DNA of 64,000 nucleotides from an uncultured Selenomonadales bacterium (GTDB taxonomy: Bacteria > Bacillota > Negativicutes > Selenomonadales > Selenomonadaceae): assembly GCA_937901445.1 (NCBI GenBank), contig CALDHY010000072.1, forward strand, positions 26,770-90,769. The letters run 5' to 3'. The notes below the pieces were generated by a model. That model worked only from the letters and a program-made list of their open reading frames with translations. It was not told the DNA's origin and did not search any database. The first letter of the stretch is position 1, and each line of letters starts with the position of its first letter. The position numbers and the translations under genes are program-made. Below, piece by piece: positions 28,704-37,303 of the stretch.

Positions 28704-29212
28704 TTTTTGTGCGCGCCATTTCCTCAAGAATTTTTTTGAATTTATTTTCCTGTTTTTCTGCTGACACTGACTCCTCATTTAAAATAAATTCCTCTACCGA
28801 ATTAAATCCTGCTATTGGCGGCGTAGTATTTGCTAAATCCATTCCCGCCAAACTTCCCCACCATACATCTTTCAAGTTATATTTCTAAAAAATAAACGGT
28901 GTTTGTTTCGCCTGTAGATATTTTTCAAAATGCGCGCGCGTTGCCTCATATTCTGAATCCTTTAATTGTAAAATAAAGCCGTTCCAACAATATCCGTTAA
29001 AATTCCATATTGCCCAGCCGCGTCGAAATTCCGGCATTTTTAAATTTTTCGTCAGATAATTTTTTTCGTAAGACTCATATTCGATAACGCTAAAACAACT
29101 TCCATCTTGTTGTTGCATTACTTGCGGTAAATTTATTCTGCCCCCATTAAAACTTCTGATACTTCCTCTGATTTTATTTCAAATTCTTTTAATAATTTTT
29201 TTAATTTAATAG
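28690..29212 (-). pseudogene. Unrecognised T4SS-linked protein between trbD and trbE, broken
   Basis: A protein of about 170 residues can be pieced together: a charged N-terminal helix (KLKKLLKEFEIKSEEVSEVL), a one-base shift, then SCFSVIEYESYEKNYLTKN and FRRGWAIWNFNGYCWNGF. After an in-frame TAG at 28,885-28,887 it continues with DVWWGSLAGMDLANTTPPI. The end overlaps the trbE start. I do not recognise the family. Its position suggests a T4SS or coupling accessory protein. Confidence 0.45.
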
Positions 29213-29216
29213 ATTT

Positions 29217-29447
29217 TCAAACAGTCAAAAAATCGGTCGTCGCTCCTTGCCAAATATATACAGCCGAAATGAAACAGGAACGACACCGGCAGAATATACC
29301 AAAAATGAAAATTATGAATAAAAAAGCTATCAGCGCATTTACCATTATTGCACTTCTCGGCGCACCGAAAAATAATATCTGTTCCGTTAATGAACGATAA
29401 AACGGCAATTCATACCACGCTACCGATTTTATTTCTTCATTTCCCAT
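29217..29447 (-). CDS. trbD: TrbD/VirB3-like inner membrane protein
   Basis: Small 76-residue protein with the VirB3/TrbD core LPFYRSLTEQILFFGAPRS followed by one hydrophobic hairpin. It overlaps the end of the trbC-like frame by 11 bp and precedes the trbE region on the minus strand, as in P-type operons. The last ~20 residues (YIWQGATTDFLTV) look out of frame, so the 3' end may be damaged. Confidence 0.65.
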   Translation of the reverse strand: MGNEEIKSVAWYELPFYRSLTEQILFFGAPRSAIMVNALIAFLFIIFIFGIFCRCRSCFISAVYIWQGATTDFLTV

Positions 29448-29780
29448 TTTTCAGCCTCACGGAATTAAAAATCCTGTCGTTTGGCTTACGAATGTTGCCG
29501 CCCCCAACTACGCGCATCGCCGTTTTTGTAACCTGATTCTCGATATTGAGAGCCCACGACGCCGCGCCTGTTGCCGCTCCGATTGTTACTATAGCCTTTG
29601 GTACCGGACCCGCCATTAAATTTTCCATTCTTGATAACGGTTGTGTTATTACTGAAATTGTATCGTCCGTTGTGCCACTTTGCGCATAACTCACTGAATC
29701 CGGCATAATTACTACTGCCGCTACTGCAAGCCCCATTCTTGCCGGTGTCCAACAATTGTCTTTCAAAAAATTTTTTACAT
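29437..29780 (-). CDS. trbC: TrbC/VirB2-like pilin, joined in frame to trbB
   Basis: About 110 residues with a hydrophobic signal-like stretch (MGLAVAAVVIMPDSVSYAQS) and a second hydrophobic segment (GPVPKAIVTIGAATGAASWA), the two-helix plan of VirB2 pilins. There is no stop between the trbB end and this part. An out-of-frame ATG at 29,780 suggests that a one-base loss merged two genes. Its place between trbB and trbD supports the call. Confidence 0.6.
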
Positions 29781-30721
29781 TGCTTTTCAAATTATATGCT
29801 TGAGTTGCGACGTTGTAACCATTAACTTCGATTATATGTTCAACAATTCTGTTATTTCCCAAATGTTTCAAATAAACAATCAAATTCACCGCATACCCGA
29901 TTGTTGCTTGTTGCGGATTCTGCGATACTCTCGCCGTCATATTTTCTAATCTTAAAAGCGCATCTTTTGCCAAGTTAGAATGTACTGTTGCGCAACCGCC
30001 GCCGTGTCCTGTTGACCAAACGTCCAAAAGTGCTAAAGCCTCTCCGCCGCGCACTTCGCCTACTACCATTCTGTCCGGCGTCATTCTCAAAACGCTCCTT
30101 AAACAATCGGACATCGTAAAACTTCTCATCGTTCGCATTGACACACAATCTGCCGCCTTACATTGCAATTCCGGCGTATCCTCTATCAAAATGACTCTAT
30201 CATTCAACTTTGATATTTCCGCCAATATTGCATTTAAAAACGCGGTCTTTCCGCTTTTCGTACCTCCTGCCGCTATGATATTTTTCTTGTCTTTTATTGC
30301 TTTAACTATGAATTTCCGTCAAAATTTTTTGTTTCACATAATCTTCAAAGGTAAAAATTTTTTTCGGATGTTTTCTGATATTCAAATTCGGTGATAATAC
30401 TATACTTGGCAAATTCCCTTCAAAGCGGCACTTGTCAAAATATTCATTTTCTGGAATTTCGGCATCTAAGGCGGGTTTTTCTTCAATTACAAGCTGATTC
30501 GTCAACGCCGCCACATTTAAAATTATTTGCTTTACTTGTGCAGAATTAAGCGTTATTTCCGTAAATTGTCGCCCGTTTAAACCATCTGTCCATACTTTAC
30601 CGTCTGGATTAATATAAACTTCAAAAATTTTTTCATCTTTCAAAAAGGGCAGAAGTTCATTCATACAGTTGACCAGCGTCATCATTGTTATTTTAAAGGT
30701 CTCGTTATTCTCCGTCTCCAT
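29770..30721 (-). pseudogene. trbB: TrbB/VirB11 conjugation ATPase, frameshifted
   Basis: The N-terminal piece (30,302-30,721; METENNETFK start) carries FEVYINPDGKVW and IRKHPKKIFTFEDYV. A one-base shift near 30,310 breaks the frame just before the Walker A motif AAGGTKSGKTAF. The rest (30,225 downward) has the His/Asp-box region ILIEDTPELQC, Walker B-like MVVGEVRGGEALALL and the family STGHGGGCATVHSN. VirB11 hexamers power pilus assembly and substrate transfer. With the shift removed the gene would be full-length at about 315 residues. Confidence 0.82.
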
Positions 30722-31142
30722 TTATGTATTGTTCCCAACTTTCTTTGTATTTTCTTTGCCTGAATTAAATTCGGACATTATTTTTTCTGCTATTTTAATT
30801 TCTTCTAATTCCGCTTGTGATTTTTCCGGCGCACTCTTTTCAATTTCCCCTCCACAATATTTTACGACTGTGTCAACGTTTTCTACATTTTCGTTTCGGC
30901 TTTGATTTTTTCCGTTAATTTCGGTAATATCTTGACTTCCTGTAAAAGACTTAATGTTTTCATTTGAGTTGCGCTCCTTTTTGTTTTAATTCTATTTTAT
31001 TTTTTTCAGCTTTTTCTTTTGCCGCTTTTCTTGCTTCATATTCTTTTTCAAGTTGGACTGCCCGCGCTTTTTTTCGCGTTCAATTTTTTCTCCGGCGTTG
31101 ACTGAAAATAAATCTTCATACGACAAAACTTTTGTTACATTA
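30722..31142 (-). pseudogene. Two small unrecognised frames between traG and trbB
   Basis: Read on the minus strand, a charged frame (VLSYEDLFSVNAGEKIERE, then LEKEYEARKAAKEKAEKN after a shift) ends near 30,990. A second frame with SFTGSQDITEINGKNQS and EKSQAELEEIKIAEKI ends at the stop 30,722-30,724. AAAAAGGAGCGC lies before an ATG at about 30,962, but that ATG is one frame off the second stretch. Both look like damaged small genes of the transfer operon. No family recognised. Confidence 0.4.
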
Positions 31143-31620
31143 TCACTCTAAAGCGGATTTAGTGAATTTAGGACATTCTTTTTCGTAGCCGTGTTCTTTT
31201 ATATAAATTTATTGATACATCGCTAATCTTTTTGTAAAAAATGGTTTAAGATAATATCTTAATTTGTTGCCGTATATTAGACGGTGTCCCGCTGCGAATA
31301 CCAATTCTTTTTCGGCACTCATATGACTTACTTCGTCAGGCGTCATTAATTCTCGCCCTGTAAATGATTCTGAATTTGAACCTTTGCCTAAGCCGCCGCC
31401 GTCTGAATGACTGATTGTCGTTATTGTTTTCTTGCCGAGATTTTTTGAAATGGATTCTGCGGTTACCGCTCCTGAATCTAAATCTGGAGTGAAATATATG
31501 TACGCGTGGCAATTTGAGGCTATACTGTTATCTTTCGTGTATTCTTTGTTCAGCTGATTAACGTCCTGTGCCACTATGCAAACTTTTATTCCATATCCGG
31601 CGCAAACTGCCAGCGCAAGT
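31143..31620 (-). pseudogene. traG: TraG/VirD4 coupling protein, C-terminal fragment
   Basis: The last ~155 residues of a type IV coupling ATPase: LALAVCAGYGIKVCIVAQDV, NQLNKEYTKDNSI, ISKNLGKKTITTI and RELMTPDEVSHMSAEKE, all conserved near the C-terminus of TraG/VirD4. An in-frame TAA at 31,209-31,211 precedes the last 22 residues (IYIKEHGYEKECPKF). The N-terminal two thirds, with Walker A and B, are absent. The upstream edge abuts a trbJ C-terminal piece of opposite strand, marking a rearrangement breakpoint. Confidence 0.78.
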
Positions 31621-31800
31621 CAAAAAATAGGGAATGAAAGAATAGAAAATATTGAAGATGCCAAAAAAACTCTGGAAGCGTCAAACAATGCAGAAGGACA
31701 GCAACAAGTACTGCAAGCCGCGAGCGAAAGAATACTTAAAAATTCAACAAATATTTCAAAAAAGTAGTATCAGATAACAATGCGGCGGTAAGTGAAATAA
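31612..31800 (+). pseudogene. trbJ: TrbJ/VirB5-like C-terminal fragment
   Basis: About 55 residues (IENIEDAKKTLEASNNAEGQ, QQVLQAASERIL) match the C-terminal helices of TrbJ, where an N-A-E-G-x-x-Q-x-L-Q-A pattern recurs. A frame slip at about 31,755 leads to VVSDNNAAVSEIM. It begins abruptly at the traG fragment of the opposite strand. It is probably the missing half of the trbJ fragment at 26,769-26,987. Confidence 0.55.
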
Positions 31801-33372
31801 TGACCGGAAGCGCGGGCTTTGGTACAACATTTCAAACACAACCGGGTAATTTAATCAAAGGTCTTTTAGCATCAGCCAAAATAATTGCAGTGATAATGAC
31901 GGATGTTGCCGGTTGTATGGTTTGTTTTGGAATACAGGACGTCAAGAAAACATTTTGGAATTGGATATTGGGAATAGGACTGGCAATAAATTTTGGTGAT
32001 TTAATTTTAAATTTATGGGGCGTCCAAGATGTTTCATCGCCGACCAAAATTGAAGATTACAAACTGCTAATGAAAAGCGAAGATGATCCTTCGATTGATA
32101 TTTTAAGCCCGTTTATGCGCTATTATATAAGCGTAATAATGAGCGGGGCGTCAGTAATTGCGCCATACGCTATAAATTTAACTTTGATATTGGCAATGAC
32201 AGACGGCGCAATAAAAGTATCGTTAGATTTAATATATGGCGACAAAATAAAATTTTTTGTGATGACAGTATTAAAAGTTGGCTTTTTTATATTTTTGATA
32301 CAAAGTTGGGTAGGAACAAATTCAAGTTATCAGTTAATGCCCGCGTTAAGTTCAGGATTTGAAACAATGGGCTATACAGCCGGAGGCGCAGAAGAAATGG
32401 TCACGGCGTACAGTAAATAATGACAAATGCGCTAAACTTTTTCAATATCTTTTGGGAACACGCGCAACAACAAAATTTGCTGACAATATTTATTGGCTTA
32501 GTTTGCGTAGTTGCGGCGGTTGTGATTCTATTCTTGACGGCATTAGAAATGTTTATGGTAAGGATTGAATTTTGGACAATGGCACTGATAACCATTCCGT
32601 TGTTGCCGTTCGGCGTTATTGGTCAATTAAAATTTTTATCGGAAAAAAGCAATAGGTACAATGTTTAATTTTGCGATAAAAATATTTGTTGTAGCATTCA
32701 TCGCAACATTGTCGGTAAATATTTTAACCGGCTTAGTATATAACGCGCGGGAAGTAGCAACTTCAGCTGATTTTATAGGAAATAGCAGCTATTTTTTACA
32801 AGTTTTGTTGTACGCGCTGATTTTATTTTATATGACAAAGAAAATACCGGAATTAGTATCGGGGCTTTTATCCGGTAATCCTTCATTAAGCGGAGGCGGT
32901 ATGAAAGAAATGGCAATGAGTGCGGCAAAAGGCGGCGGAATTGCGGGCGCAGTAGTTGGCGGAATGAAGGCGTTATCAGAATCAGCAGGAGCAATGACGC
33001 ACTATGGAGGCAAGGGAAATTTTGGAGCAAATGCCTTGAGTTTTGCAAATGCGGCAGGCGGAAAAGCAATGTCAATGATGGGACAAGCGGCAAGCGCAGG
33101 ATTAAAAGCGGCAATGTGCAGAAACCCCGCGTATCAATGTTATCAAAATGCAATATCTTTATTGGGAAACAAATCAAACGGGCTTTTGATGAAAGATTCT
33201 GCTGGCAAAACGAGAGCCAATGCAAACGGTAGCGGCGTTACAAAATTTGAATAATGGTAAAAATGCTCCGACCGTGACAGAAAAAATATCTAACGCGGCG
33301 CAGAGTGTTACAAATACGGCAAGCGATATTAAAGATACGGTGCAAGAATTGAGTAAGAAAATTAGGAAGTAG
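31800..33372 (+). pseudogene. trbL: TrbL/VirB6-like T4SS channel protein (copy 1), frameshifted
   Basis: Polytopic membrane protein in four pieces: 31,800-32,420 (TDGAIKVSLDLIYGDKIKFF, QLMPALSSGFETMGYTAGGA), 32,407-32,668 (FLTALEMFMVRIEFWTMALI, LLPFGVIGQLKFLSEKS), 32,661-33,254 (a Gly/Ala-rich tail, KGGGIAGAVVGGMKALSES) and an off-frame end to 33,372 (TEKISNAAQSVTNTASDIKD). The joins look like one-base slips. TrbL forms part of the inner membrane translocation channel. It follows trbJ, the P-type order. Confidence 0.72.
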
Positions 33373-33376
33373 AGGG

Positions 33377-34102
33377 GTGAAAATAGCGTTGAAACGTGTT
33401 GTAGCCATTCTGATAGTAACATTAAATCTGCTTGTAGGACACGCTTTAGCCGCTTATGACCCCGAATATGGAGACGCTTATACTACACTGCCGGTAATGA
33501 GTGTATTAAATCCGTTGGAAGGCTCTTTGATGATAACTTCTGAATTTTCATTGATAGGGCGAACGCATTCGGTATTTGGAAGTGTCAGACCGCACAAGGG
33601 AACAGATTTAGGCGCAAATATGGGAGATAATATTTACGCTTCGCTTGCAGGAACAGTAACATATTCCGGTTGGGCGGAAGGTTATGGAAATATAGTGTAC
33701 ATTCTCTCAAGAGTGGGCAGTTACAACGTTGAAACGCGCTATGCTCATTGCTCCGCGCTTTTAGTAAATTCAAATACGCAAGTTGCGGCGGGAATGATAA
33801 TAGCGAAAGTCGGCGATACAGGCTGGGCAACAGGTCCTCATTTGCATTTTGAAATAAGAATTAATGGCAAGCCGATAAATCCGCGCAGATATTTAAAAGG
33901 GTTGCCGCCGTCAAGTGGTACAGGCTATGGTGAATTGCCGGATTCAATCAAAAATGTATTTGACTCCGCTTACGATTTTGGAAAACCATTGCGGGAAGTA
34001 ATAGAAAAAGTCGGCGTACAATGCCAAAACGCACTAAAAAATTTTAATAGGCGTCGGCAAGTGGATTTTGATAGTGCGGATAACAATAGATTTAGCGATT
34101 AG
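33377..34102 (+). CDS. M23-family peptidoglycan endopeptidase, secreted
   Basis: Frame of 241 residues from GTG 33,377, with a signal peptide (VAILIVTLNLLVGHALAAY). The M23/LytM zinc site is complete: HKGTDLGANMGD, the middle RYAHCS, and GPHLHFEIRING. The last ~25 residues may be off frame, because an adjacent frame continues with a hydrophobic stretch. In conjugative elements such enzymes open the wall for the transfer apparatus. Flanked by two trbL-like genes. Confidence 0.83.
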   Translation: MKIALKRVVAILIVTLNLLVGHALAAYDPEYGDAYTTLPVMSVLNPLEGSLMITSEFSLIGRTHSVFGSVRPHKGTDLGANMGDNIYASLAGTVTYSGWAEGYGNIVYILSRVGSYNVETRYAHCSALLVNSNTQVAAGMIIAKVGDTGWATGPHLHFEIRINGKPINPRRYLKGLPPSSGTGYGELPDSIKNVFDSAYDFGKPLREVIEKVGVQCQNALKNFNRRRQVDFDSADNNRFSD

Positions 34103-35050
34103 CTCAAGTTTATATGTAATAGATAAAGACAGCGGCGCAGAATTTTTAACAGAAATTATGTACAAAGTAATATTTTATGTGGTGCTGATATATTTCTTGT
34201 TGAATTGGAGACAGCGTAGCAAATTTTGCAAAAGAAATGTTCACCGGATTTGGCGGCTTGATGATGGGCGCAAGCGGAAAAGAGGCAATGGAAGCCGTAT
34301 CAGACCCAATGGATATAATCTCAAAGGGCGTACACATAATCGCGCCAATTTACAATGAACTTTTTAAAATTCACGGCGTAATGGACTTAATAACGAAAGT
34401 AGCATTGTGTTTGCCGTCGCTATTTTTTGCAGTAATATTAACAATCTGCTTTTTCTCAATAGCTCTGCAAATAACTTTGGCGTATATTGAATTTTATATT
34501 TCAATGGTAACGAGTTATGTAACATTTTTCTTGTCGGGGCTTAAACAAACGCGAAAATATGCGGTAAATGCAATAGTTACAGTCTCAATCAAGTTGATGT
34601 TTTTCTGTATGTTTTCGCTGATGATACAGATGATTATAAAAAATATAGCGGTAGAAGATTTTTACACCTTAGGCGGCGAAACTTCCAAAATAGAAATTGA
34701 GACAAACGGCGCAATAAATTCAATATAGAAAATTCGCCGGTAACAGCAGAAGAACCGCACGCTCCGGCGTGGACGCCGACAAATCAAGATAATATTGCAA
34801 GATATATTTTAACGGGCTATTACAAAAAATATGGTTCATATGAAATAGCGGCGCGTTGTTGGAATCAAGGTGAAGGCGGCAGACTAAATTCAGACGCAGA
34901 TATATATTGGGCTAAAGTGTCAAGCGTAAATCCAACAACGAGCGGATTCACTGCGCCGCAGGTAACAATAAATATGATGTTGCTTTTCAAGGTAACGTTT
35001 GTTGCGTTGATGTTTGTATATGGGAAGTCGAGTATCAAAATTGGTACTTA
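34040..35050 (+). pseudogene. Second TrbL/VirB6-like membrane protein, broken
   Basis: Pieces in several frames. A hydrophobic start (IVRITIDLAISSSLYVIDKD, YKVIFYVVLIYFLLNW) shifts near 34,210 to FTGFGGLMMGASGKEAMEAV and FFSIALQITLAYIEFYISMV. It shifts again near 34,725 to SPVTAEEPHAPAWTPTNQD and YGSYEIAARCWNQGEGG. Membrane topology and the aromatic 'AYIEFY' helix resemble the first trbL copy. The soluble end (WNQGEGG) hints at a lysozyme-like or periplasmic tail but is too broken to call. Confidence 0.55.
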
Positions 35051-35100
35051 AACAATTCGGTAATGGCGGCTTTAAATTTACAAGCGAAGGAGTATAGAAA

Positions 35101-35969
35101 ATGAAAACAAAGAAAAAATAGCGGTAATTCTTGGACTCGGATTATTTAGCGGTTACAGTTTAATAGCGTATGCGCACTCAATTCCAGGAGTTACGAAACC
35201 TTTTAATCCACCGGCTTACTACAGCTTAACTGAAATATCGTGGGCAGATAGTCCGTCGCCGTTTGCATTAAGAGATTTAGCAAGGAATTTAGGTAACGTT
35301 TACGATTATACGCGGCACTTAAAGTCTATTTTATTCGGCAACAAATTTGAGAAGACAGCCGATACCGCTACATTTCAAACTGAAAACGACGAAATAAATA
35401 CAACTCCATTCACTGAAGAAATATTTTCAGAAACAGCCGGTGCTTTAAACGTTATAAACTTGGGAACAGAAAAAATTTCAACAACGGTAAACTTAGATGA
35501 AGTAAGTTCTTATTTGAGGCAAGGCAACGATGATGATTGGGAAAGTTACGATCCGCATTATTATATTCAGCAGGAAAAATATAAATGGCTGTCCGGCACA
35601 TACAGAAATTTTGCAGATGGTGCAAGGCAAGAAATAGCCGAAACAGAAAAATCAATCAACGCGGCGAAAAAAATCTTTCAGCACACAAACATAGCAGAAG
35701 GTGAAATTCAAATGTATCAAGCGCAAAATGAATTGAAAACGCTGTTGGCGTATGAACTTGCGCGGCAAAATGCGCTTGATTCAAATTTAGCTCAAATACA
35801 AGCGGTATATCAAACTTCCGAATACGATGAAAATGTAGCGTCCGCGTACATTGATTCAATTACAAAATTTGATGTGCCAGACCCGTATGACGAAGTAACT
35901 TTTCAAATGCTGAAAGAAGAATATAGCTATGACAAGCCCAAATTGTCGGGAATGCCGGATTTTAAATAG
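35101..35969 (+). pseudogene. Secreted TrbJ/VirB5-like protein (second copy), frameshifted at its start
   Basis: AAGGAG and ATG 35,101 open MKTKKK, which ends at a TAG after a run of six A. One more A would continue into a signal peptide (IAVILGLGLFSGYSLIAYA) and a 280-residue frame to 35,969. The body has LSGTYRNFADGARQEIAET and NIAEGEIQMYQAQNELKTLL, helices like TrbJ. The lesion could be decay, sequencing error, or slippage-based phase variation of a surface-exposed T4SS tip protein. Confidence 0.6.
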
Positions 35970-35976
35970 AAGGTGA

Positions 35977-36813
35977 AATTTATTTTCAGATTATGAATCT
36001 GTTGAAGAAAATAATGTTATTGTCGGAGCGGTTCTTAAAGCCACTGAAGAAGTTGACGACAAAGAATCTGTAAAACAATCTAAGCGAATAGAAGATTTTG
36101 GAGAAAAAATCGGAGGCGCGCGGAAAGATTTATATGCGGCGTATTGCGATTTGGTAAGAGAAGCGGTAGCGAATGACGCAGATAAAATGCCGCTGTCAAA
36201 GTTATTTCCTGCGCCGAATTATCAAAAATTATTGGAGCTCGGAATAGAAAGTTGGAAAGTTGACGCCGTAAGAGCAATGCGCGATACAATTCCAAGAAAG
36301 CCGCAAAAATATTCGTGGTTAATAAGCGAATGGGCAAGAAAAATGGAAGTCCTGCGCGATATGTCAATAAGTGTTTTGGAGGATAAGTGGACAAAGGAAG
36401 AATTTGACGAGGAACTGGAAAAATTTAAAACGCTTGATTCTGAATATAGCGCGCTTATTCCAACAAGAGAAATTATTGCTGAACAAATCGCAGATAAAAT
36501 TTTAATGTATCAAGTAATGGGACACGAAAAAGACTGCTCGGCGTTGGAATTTTGCGAAAAGTACCGAAATATTGATGAAACTGACGATAGAACCGTAGAA
36601 TTAAGAGAAATGCACGGAGAATACCGTTATAAGGTGATTTGTGCGGGCTACAGTAAATTGGACGCGCTGGAGCGTTATCATAGCGATGGAAGTACGATAA
36701 TGGCTAGAAATAGCTGTAACAAAACTTTTAAAGTTTCTGGTGTCGGTGGTGGATTTACAAAAGCGTATGCAAGTTCTAAGGTTACTGACAATAAATTTGA
36801 ATTGTATGCTTAA
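35977..36813 (+). pseudogene. DarB-like large polyvalent protein-associated domain fragment, joined to RTX-like sequence
   Basis: The frame opens without a convincing start (SDYESVEENNVIVGAVL) and carries IEDFGEKIGGARKDL, a signature I know from giant methylase/helicase proteins of mobile elements. AAYCDLVREAV and KLFPAPNYQKLLELGIESWK follow. After about residue 215 the sequence changes in character to Ser/Lys/Val-rich beta repeats (NKTFKVSGVGGGFTKAYASS) leading into the next fragment. It therefore looks like a chimeric join between a displaced piece of the 60-kb methylase/helicase and an RTX gene. Confidence 0.5.
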
Positions 36814-37182
36814 TCGTACGGATATTTCGATTTAAAATAACACGACGCAACTGCAACCAAAAATATTACTCATACAGACGCAACGGCAAGTACAAATAGT
36901 TTGAGAATTTATGGAGACGACAGAGCAAATATAATTCAAGCCGGCGGAGATGGCTATTACGATACGCAATACATTATTGGCGGTAAAGGCGACGATGCAT
37001 TGTACAGCAGTTCCATTGCACGTACATATTTTTATTACACCAAAGGTGATGGTAATGATACGAGTATGGATTCAATTATTGAAGAAAATTATTCCGTAAC
37101 AAACATTGAAACCTCAGACTTTAATTCGCTTACAAACGACGAATTTAATTTAACTTACAGCCAAACTGAAGATCAGAAATAA
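36814..37182 (+). pseudogene. RTX-like beta-repeat fragment, in frame with the previous piece
   Basis: In the same frame as the preceding fragment but separated by two TAA codons (36,811-36,813 and 36,838-36,840). It reads YGDDRANIIQAGGDGYYDTQ and IIGGKGDDALYSSS, a degenerate RTX repeat with G-G-x-G-x-D, and ends at 37,182. It resembles the repeat style of the large RTX gene 120 bp downstream. Probably the remnant of another RTX paralogue. Confidence 0.5.
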
Positions 37183-37303
37183 AAATTAAAGATTAGAAAA
37201 TTTTTAAACTCCCTGTTAGCCAAAAATGTTGGTGACCGGCAGTAATTTTATAATCTCAATCGAATATATTTTTTATCAACAAGTAGGTTTTCGGTAATAG
37301 GAG

